Below, in pieces: positions 57,193 to 64,000 of a DNA stretch of 64,000 nt. The number at the start of each line of letters is the position of its first letter. The first letter of the stretch is position 1. This DNA comes from Symsagittifera roscoffensis (Eukaryota; Xenacoelomorpha; Acoela; Convolutidae): the NCBI RefSeq assembly GCF_963678635.1, contig NC_087068.1:2542001-2606000 (forward strand), read 5' to 3'. The position numbers were made by a program, and so were the translations under genes. A model generated the notes under the pieces. The model was not told the DNA's origin. It made no database searches and was given only the letters and a program-made list of their open reading frames with translations.

Positions 57193-57721
57193 AAGACTGC
57201 TCGTATCAGGCCGAAGCCCTGAATGTTCCGACTGCCTTTTAAGGTTTATGGAGCAGTAATAACATTAAAAAATTCAATGAAATAAAACAAAATGGAAAAA
57301 AATTTCTAAAATTTGAATTTTTTAAAATGAAAATCATCCCCCCACACGCCATATAAAGTATAAAAGGATAGATTTCGCTCCTTGTAACAAGCCAATTATG
57401 GCAAAAAGGCTTCTTTTAACCAATTTGGATAGATTTCTAAGATGGATTAACACTCCGCTTACGCGTTAATAACGCGAACTATATCGCGCGTTAATTGTCC
57501 CAAATTGGCCAAAATGGCAATATTTAAACCCCCGTAACTTTACGAAAAATGATCACAGGTGAAATATCTTTTCAAATTTGAGCTCAGGACAACAAAAATT
57601 TTGAATGATATAAAAAAATTCCGTCAAAAATGGCTAGTTAAAAAGTCAAAATTTGTCAGAAGAAAAAAAAAACCCACCCCGAGCACAAATATTCCGTTAC
57701 TTTCGTATCGAAAGTCGGAAC
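57193..57721 (-). mobile_element. Helentron-like non-autonomous element, copy F
   Basis: Full-length reverse copy from AAGACTGCTCGTATCAGGCC to GAAAGTCGGAAC. The hairpin at its right element end is one mismatch from perfect. Confidence 0.6.
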
Positions 57722-57790
57722 AATAAGGTATTTAAACTGTTCATATAAGAGGAATGGCGTTTTGGAAACAGCAATAGCTTTTCTTTTTTT

Positions 57791-58285
57791 GTTCCGACTT
57801 TCGATACGAAAGAAACGGAAAATTATTGCTCGGGGTGGATTTTTTTTCTTCAGACAAATTTCGACTTTTTAACTAGCCATTTTTGAGGGAATTTTTTTAT
57901 ATCATTCAAAAGGTATTTATGTCTTGAGCTTAAATTGGAAAAGATATTCTACCTGTGATCATTGTTCGTAAAGTTATGAGGGTTTAAAGATTGCCATTTT
58001 GGACATTTTGACCAATTTGGGACAATTAACGCGCGATATAATTCGAGCTATTAACGCGTAAGCGGAGATTTAATCCGTCTTAGAAATCGTTCCAAATTGG
58101 TTGAAAGAAGCTTATTTGCCATAATTGGTTTGTTTTAACAAACGAAATCTATCTTTTTGTACTTTATATGGCGTGTGGGGTGATGATTTTATTTTATTTC
58201 TATTAATTTTTTAAAGTTATTACTGCTCCATAAACCTTAAAAGGCAGTTGGAACCTTCAGGGCTTCGCCCTGATCCGAGAAGTTT
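57791..58285 (+). mobile_element. Helentron-like non-autonomous element, copy G
   Basis: Forward copy starting GTTCCGACTTTCGATACG, with an intact CAGGGCTTCGCCCTG hairpin, ending near GAGAAGTTTT. It lacks about 40 bp of the A/T-rich segment before the right end. Confidence 0.6.
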
Positions 58286-58600
58286 TGTTTGAATTTTGCG
58301 TTTCGAATTTTTTTTTATACTATTTCTGGAGTATCAAAAAGATTGCATGACCAAAAAATGAAAGCATAAGAACCATAAAGCTGCGGCAACCGCGGACAGT
58401 TTTTACGGGTCCGCGACCAAATGTTAAACACCTTTTCCATGTTTAGCAAGCAAACCAATTCAACAGCATTTAAATTGATAGGTTTTCTGCTTTTGCTTAT
58501 GCATAAAGTTTCTCCGGTTCGATAATAAATTTTTTCCTTAAGCAGCTTGCGTCAGAAACTTTTTTGTGCTAAAATGTGGTCCAAATATTCTCCAATGTTT

Positions 58601-58652
58601 CACTGGGATAAAATGATTGTCTTTTCATATTCTTTTGCATTTTATCCCAGTG
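58601..58652. repeat. Perfect 15-bp hairpin
   Basis: CACTGGGATAAAATG at 58601-58615 and its exact inverse at 58638-58652, loop 22 bp. Possibly a tiny foldback insertion. Confidence 0.7.
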
Positions 58653-58806
58653 TTATGTTAGAACATATATGGACATTTGCTTAGGACATTTTAATTATCA
58701 TGGCCTCCTCGTCAGGGTGCAAACGGTGCAAACTACTGGTCACCATTTTTCTCAAAAATTGTAACTGCAATTCTGTTGTCTAATACTACCCAAAGTTTTA
58801 TGAATT

Positions 58807-59033
58807 ATGCGAACTACAGAAGCAAAGTTTTTATCCTTCCTCGAAGTACAAAAACTTGGCAACTTCGGGGCCAGTCAGTATCAAACAGGAACCGGCGATG
58901 TCGATCAAGTGCTCAAGCGAGGATGTAAAGAGCAAACATCCAGGATGGGACCCAAAGCAGTAGAAGTCAAAAGAACGCTCAATCTCAAAATAGGCGCGCG
59001 TGCTACTTCTATGAGAATAAATATTTAACTCAG
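58807..59033 (+). pseudogene. gag fragment of element III, left of the insertion
   Basis: The stretch just before element IV, read in frame with the downstream zinc knuckle, ends in RRACYFYENKYLTQ. The first knuckle cysteine is present but its partner is Tyr. Upstream the frame is broken, so only the last part is assignable. Confidence 0.45.
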
Positions 59034-59252
59034 TGATAAAATGTTACTTTGTTGTAGCTAATTCTAATTTATACAATTAAAAAGAATAAAAGAATAAAAG
59101 TGAATTAGTCTAAATTTAAAAGATTAAAAAGTGAAGAGATCATTTTCTCCGCCGGAGAGAATGGCAAGTGAAGGTCATATGTAAGTGACCTGTTAACTAA
59201 TTAAATTAAGTAAAATTTGCAATAAAAGCAAGATGAAATGCGAATCACAACA
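59034..59252 (-). repeat. 3' LTR of element IV
   Basis: Same length as the 5' LTR, about 95% identical. Directly inside on the element strand is TTAGAGGAA, a short polypurine tract. Confidence 0.9.
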
Positions 59253-59284
59253 TTCCTCTAAGCAGGAAAATTTTAAACTAGCAT

Positions 59285-59771
59285 CAATAGGTAATTACAA
59301 ACTAACTGAGTCCTTTCGGCGGATTGATTGATTTCTTAACCTTATTAATATTTGCTACTACAAACTCTTCATCGTAATGGGATATCGGAAGGGCTTTTCC
59401 AGATGGAATTCTAGAAATTAGGTCAGTGAATCCCATATCTTTTCCTGCTAGATGTTTGATTGTAACATTAAAAGGTAATAACTATCCAGCCATCTTGTTA
59501 ATCTGCTATGATATGTTTTATTTCCGTGATTAGGTGAGAGGTCAGAAAGTAGTGCTTTGTGGTCTGTGATTACTTCAAACTCCGATCCGTAAAGGTAATT
59601 TTTATAATGTTCGACAGCCCATACAACTCCTAGCAGTTCGAGTTCGTTAGTGGAATATTTTGACTCATGCGGGTTTAAAAACCGAATGGCGAAAGAAATC
59701 GTTTTCCAATCACTCCTGTGGAGTGGTTCAGGGGAAGCCCCCAACCCATTGTGCGAAGCGTCAGTTTTCAC
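59285..59771 (-). pseudogene. RNase H and pol end of element IV
   Basis: The open part 59771-59448 has the RNase H triad context: TDASHNGLGA (Asp), STNELELLGVVWAVEHY (Glu) and VITDHKALL (Asp). In another frame it continues through IKHLAGKDMGFTDLISRIPSG and FVVANIN to a stop near 59300. This is where the integrase should begin. Only about 40 bp remains before the LTR. Confidence 0.82.
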
Positions 59772-59942
59772 TCTGGTAATACGTTTTACGTCAAAATGGG
59801 TATTCTCCGTGAGGTTTACGATTTCTTGTTTAATTTTCTCAAATGCTTTCGTATGGTCGTCATTCCATTGGAAGATCGATTTCTTTTTTAGTAAAGGGCG
59901 AAGTGGGCTCCCTAAAGAAGCTAGGTTCGGGACGAACTTGAT

Positions 59943-60467
59943 TTATTGGTTTTTAGATCCGAAAAAAGATCTTAACTTTTTCAAATTTTTTGGAATAGGT
60001 AAGTCCTTTATTGCTTTCGTTTTATCAAATAAAGGTGCGATTCCTGTTTTAGATATTTTAAATCCCAGCCATTCGATTTCTTTTTGAAAGAGTTTGCATT
60101 TTGTCCACTTAACTGCGAAGTTATATTCTTCTAGTGTGGATAAAACTTTTAACACAATTTTCTTGTGGTCTAAGAAAGTTCCTTTGGAAGCAATTAAAAT
60201 GTCATCTAAGTAACAATTGGTAAATGGGATAGAACCTAATTCGTTTGGCATATCACCTAAAAGGCCGTAAAAGCCAGTTAAAAATTGGTATGTACCAGTA
60301 ATATCGCTGCCCACAATACTAAAATTACATTGATTGCTGGTAAACTTGTCTAATGCGAGTTGACTGTATGAATTTTTTAAATCTAGGTTAGTAAACCACA
60401 CTTCTCCAACGGAGTCACTTGCAATTTGTGTCGCGACATTGTCTACCAATTCATAAATATTCGGCAA
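59943..60467 (-). pseudogene. Reverse transcriptase core of element IV
   Basis: 174 codons. Visible blocks: LPNIYELVDNV start, palm aspartate in TNLDLKNSYSQL, YLDD catalytic box in TNCYLDDILIASKG, then WLGFKISKTGI and the thumb/connection KKLRSFFG. A one-residue insertion sits in GLLGDMPNEL. In the family this enzyme copies element RNA to DNA. The copy is isolated by stops on both sides. Confidence 0.88.
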
Positions 60468-60632
60468 TTGGTATTTGTTATTGTATATTTGTTTCTTTAT
60501 ACACTTTGAATCAAGAGCTAATTTGATGGATTTGTATTTTTTACAAGTAATGACTATTGGACTGATAAAACAATCTTCGTCGCAGTTTTCTAATTTCTTA
60601 ATATGTCTTTCGTCTTTTAATCTGTTGAGTTC

Positions 60633-60965
60633 GGTCTTAACTGAATCCAGTAAGTGGATGGGGACTCGTCTTCTTTTAATTGGATCGGTTTGAGAGGTTC
60701 GTGAAAATGGGTAATTTTCATCTGGTTTTTTATTTTTCCAATCCGAAGGAACATGTTTTAAAGTTTTTGATATGCTTAAGGTTTCACGGTCTAGACAGAA
60801 TATGTTTATTCTGTCTTAACTAAATCCAGTAACTGGAGGGGGACTCGTCTTCCTTTTAGTTGGATCGGTTTTAATGGTTCGTGAAAATGGGTAACTTTCA
60901 TCTGGTTTTTTATTTTTCCAATCCGAAGGAACAAATTTTTAAATTTTTTTGATATGTTTAAGAGT
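60633..60965 (-). repeat. 179-bp tandem duplication in the pol of element IV
   Basis: GTCTTAACTGAATCCAGTAA at 60634 and GTCTTAACTAAATCCAGTAA-like sequence at 60813 start two copies of the same pre-reverse-transcriptase segment. The period is not a multiple of three, so it breaks the pol frame. Confidence 0.8.
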
Positions 60966-61243
60966 TCCCTATCTTTGTCTGATGGAGAAATAGAACTTAT
61001 GGACTTACACTGCTTGTGTGTCTGGAAATGTGGGAAATACTTCTGCGAGACTTCTTTCCCCACTTTGGCAGGTTGTCATTTCCTAGAATGTTTCTCTCGT
61101 GTCCCTTGGTCAAGAAGAAATGGCAGTTGTTGTGTGACCAACCGTTAGAGAAGATCGGAAGTATCATCTTTCCAAAAAAATTTAATGCGTTGTCAGTAAG
61201 TCCACAGTATAGATCCTTGGTTGCTTTGTCCACCGGATGGATT

Positions 61244-61711
61244 TTAAAGTAAGGGTCTCGGAGTTTCAGTTCGTGTAAAACGTTTTTCTAGCCAGGCTAG
61301 CTGAAAACTAACCGGGCTAGCTGAATCCACTTGTATATTTAAAATTACTCGACTTTCTTTTCCGAGGTCTATATTTAATAATTTTATATTTAACAGTTCT
61401 TTTCGGTCCTTGTCGAAGATTGTAGTGACAATTAATACGGAGTAATCGTCGTTTTTACTTTGTCCAGATTCCGACCATGCGTTTATGACTCCACAATATT
61501 CTCTATTTTTATGGTCTGTTTTTACATCCGGATTATCCGACGGATTAAGATCTGTATTATCTACAATTTGATTATTTACAATGTTTACATCTCTACGACG
61601 AGATCTACAAAGTCTGGTAAAGTGACCTTTGTATTTACAGGATGTACAGGTAGTATCCTTTGCTGGACAAACTGCTAGGTGTCTTTTTGAGAAAGTTCCG
61701 CCGCATTTCAT
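61244..61711 (-). pseudogene. Nucleocapsid knuckles and protease region of element IV
   Basis: 155 codons. Two zinc knuckles lie in the first third: CMKCGGTFSKRHLAVC and CTSCKYKGHFTRLC (C-x2-C-x4-H-x4-C), followed by a basic run. About 110 residues later, ILNIQVDSASPVSF stands at the protease active site (usually D-T/S-G-A/S). Here Gly is replaced, so catalysis is doubtful. Confidence 0.75.
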
Positions 61712-62425
61712 ACAGGTGTTGCTCTTTTCTATATTGAGAGTTGACTCTCTTTTTAAAGTAAAATGGCTGTGCGGCTTATGTACAGATGATCCGTTGGATT
61801 TAAAATTTTTTGTAAGTTTTAAGTGGTTTCAAATTCCCTTTTCATCGATGAGTTCTACGTTTAGTGCTTCTCGTGGTGGAAGAGTTTCTGTTAAAAAATT
61901 CCTTTGGATGTCGTAGTTTTTCATTTTTTCATGTTGTTTATGAAAATATCTCTAATCCATTCTTCTTCTCCCGCGGCTATGTCACAATTTTTAGCCATTT
62001 CTGCTAAGGCAACCCAAAATTGTTCGAGAGATTCTCTGTCAGTTGTTTTCGATTTAATAATTTGTGCTGTTCAAATGTGGCATTTGTCTTTATGACAAAG
62101 GTGGTTGCTAGGAAATCCCAAAACTCTTTAAATGAAATTTGCAAGAATTTTACTTTTGTAAATTTTTGTCCGAAGATTCTTTTTCCTTCATTTTCTAAGG
62201 CCAGGTACAAGACTTATCGTAGTTTTTTCTGCTTCCTCTAGTCGCATTCCATTGAATTTCTTGGTTTCTGCTTTAATGGAAGCTGATTCCTCTTCGTCGT
62301 AATGTCTCTGTTCTTGAACGTTCCCTCCATTCTCGACTTTCTTTGGTTTTCCGTTTCGCTGTCCAACGGGTTTTCCAAATTTGGAGGTTGAGGATGATGT
62401 CTCTCCGAAGGATTTAGTAGGTTTT

Positions 62426-62567
62426 AAATGTCTATTTTTTCTTTAGCGTTGATAGCTAAGTGAAACAGATCGCTCCAATCTTCCCAGGGAATTGGGGGAT
62501 CTACGGTATGGTTTTGCCAAAATGGAGATTTTCCTCTCACGTTAGATTCGTTATTTGACCGCGCCAT
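62426..62567 (-). pseudogene. gag start of element IV
   Basis: From the ATG at 62567-62565 a 46-codon frame with an FW...VDPPIPWEDW segment runs to a stop. Further gag-like pieces continue in other frames to about 61720 (for example 62004-62210). Confidence 0.6.
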
Positions 62568-62785
62568 GATAAAATGTTACTTTGTTGTAGCTAATTCTAA
62601 TTTATACAATTAAAAAGAATAAAAGAACAAAATTGAATTAGTCTAAAGTTAAAACATTAAAAAGTGAAGAGATCATTCTCTCCGCCGGAGAGAATGGCAA
62701 GTGAAGGTCATATGTAAGTGACCTGTTAACTAATTAAGTTATGTAAAGTTTGCAATAAATGCAAGATAAAGTGCGAATCACAACA
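62567..62785 (-). repeat. 5' LTR of element IV
   Basis: Element-strand TGTTGTGATTCGCAC to AACATTTTATCA. Immediately inside lies TGGCGCGGTCA, a candidate primer-binding site that also contains the gag ATG, whose first base is the last LTR base. Confidence 0.9.
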
Positions 62786-62905
62786 CTCAGAATAGAGACA
62801 AATGCCCAGCAAGAAGGGCTATAATTCGATCATGCAACAAAAAAGGCCACTTTGCAAAGTGTTGTAACTCAAAGGTCAAGTCGTGAACATAGAATCCGAG
62901 GAGCA
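62786..62905 (+). pseudogene. gag nucleocapsid zinc knuckle of element III
   Basis: Directly after the second CTCAG copy the frame reads NRDKCPARRA, then SCNKKGHFAKCCNSK, matching the K02A2.6-like C-P-A-R-G...C-x-K-x-G-H-F-A-x-x-C pattern, and stops at a TGA near 62882. Confidence 0.65.
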
Positions 62906-62964
62906 AGAAGGACAGAAAAATGTTAGTATCTTAGAAATCGGACAATGAACCCGAGTAGTTCGTC

Positions 62965-64000
62965 ATGATTATTTTTACAAGAGCAAACAACGTCGTCGAA
63001 AATTACCTCGGCTTTATCAAGGCAGCGGCGCGAAAAACTAAATTTCTTCGTGTAACTTTACAAACCTGCAACTGTTTGCCCATTGCGACAGGTGACACAG
63101 GCGATCCAGTTCAGTTTGTCAACCTTAAGACAGCAAAAAGTATATATTCAACTCGGACAACTAGATCTCAATCCTCAAAATGACCCAAGAATCAGTACGT
63201 GCAAGTTAGGTTGACTACAACCGTCACCCCATCAAATTACATGGCAGCACTTTCGTGGTAGACCTTAATTCAATGAGTGGACTCTCAGCAGGGCGAAGTT
63301 CCTAATTCCGGAAAACCGGATTCGATTTTTGCTCTGCCTGATCCTTCACTCTAGCTAGGCAAGCACTTCAAATAAAAGCATCGACGGAACCAGTCACGAA
63401 AATTGAAAACCACTGCCAAAAACTCTGAGTTGAAAGGTTACTTTGTCCAAAAGCTCCATTCACAAAACTGGGTAGAGTGATGAAACACAAAGCTTTCCTC
63501 GCACTCAATCTAAATCAACGCTCATTCCAATTAAGAAAAAGGGATGCTGAGTTCCAGTTATTATCCAGGCAAAATTCGGCGAAAAGATCAACAAGTCTAT
63601 CCGAGATAAAATGTCGGACTGGAGCAGTGTACAGGCAATCATTTTGTATCACCAGCGGTGATTGCAACGGAACAAGATACGCTGTGAATTTGCCATGGAC
63701 GCAAAGCCAATGAACTATTCACGAAGAAAAATTCAATGACAAACTTGCTTGATTTTTCAGATTCAGCCGCTGATGTCATCACCTCAAAAGACTCAGGGAG
63801 ATTAGTGGTTCAAATCACTAGATCTCAAATACTTGTTCAGTCAATTGCTGTTTTATGATTTAGTAAGCGAACAGTAGTTTAGTAATTTTAACAGAGTAAT
63901 TGTTGAACGCGCTGGACACACAGGTTCAAAACAGGCTTCTATGGCCTCACAAACTAGTCTAAATAAATCCAGAATGCCATTAACAACACGTAACAGGGAC
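62965..64000 (+). pseudogene. pol remnant of element III (protease to start of reverse transcriptase)
   Basis: Broken frames. A VQVRLTTTVTPSNY segment near 63200 is in the position of the protease entry. Near 63640-63720, PAVIATEQDTL and ICHGRKANELF correspond to the first reverse-transcriptase block (P-V-V-x-x-x-K-K-D-G...C-V-D-x-R-x-A-N). The tail runs out of the window. No intact frame. Confidence 0.5.

Larger units (their letters stand above)
59034..62785 (-). mobile_element. Gypsy-type LTR retrotransposon (element IV) with 5-bp target duplication
   Basis: 219-bp LTRs at 59034-59252 and 62567-62785, each TG to CA on both strands, differ at about 11 positions (roughly 5%). CTCAG flanks both sides (59029-59033 and 62786-62790). 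The interior, on the minus strand, reads gag, zinc knuckles, protease, reverse transcriptase and RNase H, then reaches the 3' LTR without an integrase. All frames carry stops or shifts. It inserted into the gag of element III. Confidence 0.92.
58790..64000 (+). mobile_element. Old Gypsy-type LTR element (element III), split by element IV, running off the right edge
   Basis: Plus-strand pieces lie on both sides of element IV. At the left (about 58800-59033) a gag-like frame reaches the insertion point. At the right (62791 on) the same frame continues with a zinc knuckle (CPARR and NKKGHFAKCC), then protease-region and reverse-transcriptase-region remnants to the window end. The frame is continuous across the insertion once one target copy is removed. 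No LTR of this element is visible in the window. Confidence 0.65.

Noticed and set aside
62965-63713. Novel host genes at 62965-63183 and 63477-63713
   Set aside because: They lie inside the plus-strand element III and fit, across frame breaks, its protease to reverse-transcriptase region.

Overview
This window is metazoan nuclear DNA: AT-rich, intron-rich and heavily loaded with transposable elements. Exons are visibly more GC-balanced than the introns, and introns use GT-AG ends. The receptor-type modules (LDLa, CUB, SRCR, SUEL lectin, C-type lectin, TSP1), tRNA-derived SINEs, Helentron-like elements, short inverted-repeat (MITE) elements and Gypsy-type LTR elements suggest a marine invertebrate, possibly an invertebrate chordate such as a tunicate. 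The sequence alone does not fix the species.

The centrepiece is one plus-strand gene whose last 22 exons run from 8107 to 53778, about 1,319 codons. Exon phases join without conflict and read LDLa, CUB, SRCR, SRCR, SUEL lectin, C-type-lectin-like, TSP1, a module I do not recognise, and a Tyr/Asp/Asn-rich linker. These lead into the finger, palm, thumb and second transmembrane helix of a DEG/ENaC (amiloride-sensitive, ASIC-like) sodium channel. DEG/ENaC subunits have TM1 near the N-terminus and a large extracellular loop before TM2. No TM1 is visible between the modules and the channel core, so the simplest reading is that the modules sit inside the extracellular loop and that TM1 and the start codon lie left of the window. 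The selectivity-filter tripeptide is Gly-Ile-Cys instead of the usual Gly/Ser-X-Ser.

Layout. 1-2813: four Helentron-like non-autonomous elements. About 3042-7730: a decayed minus-strand Gypsy-type element. 8107-33221: exons 1-15, with introns holding MITEs, a SINE with a clean target duplication, a LINE remnant, G/C-rich blocks, palindromic AT repeats and a roughly 54-bp minisatellite. 33222-45614: a 12.4-kb intron with adjacent MITEs and an 8.9-kb minus-strand LTR retrotransposon with 2.2-2.4-kb LTRs (36293-45193). 45615-53778: exons 16-22, the channel core, with a decayed LINE in the last intron. 54587: a candidate polyadenylation signal. 54890-55320: a decayed mobile-element-associated coding fragment. 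55490-58285: four more Helentron-like copies. 58790-64000: an old plus-strand Gypsy-type element split by a minus-strand LTR element (59034-62785) flanked by a perfect 5-bp target duplication, CTCAG.

Most other open frames on either strand are chance frames or shadows of these exons and transposon remnants. No rRNA gene, CRISPR array or intact cellular tRNA gene was seen.
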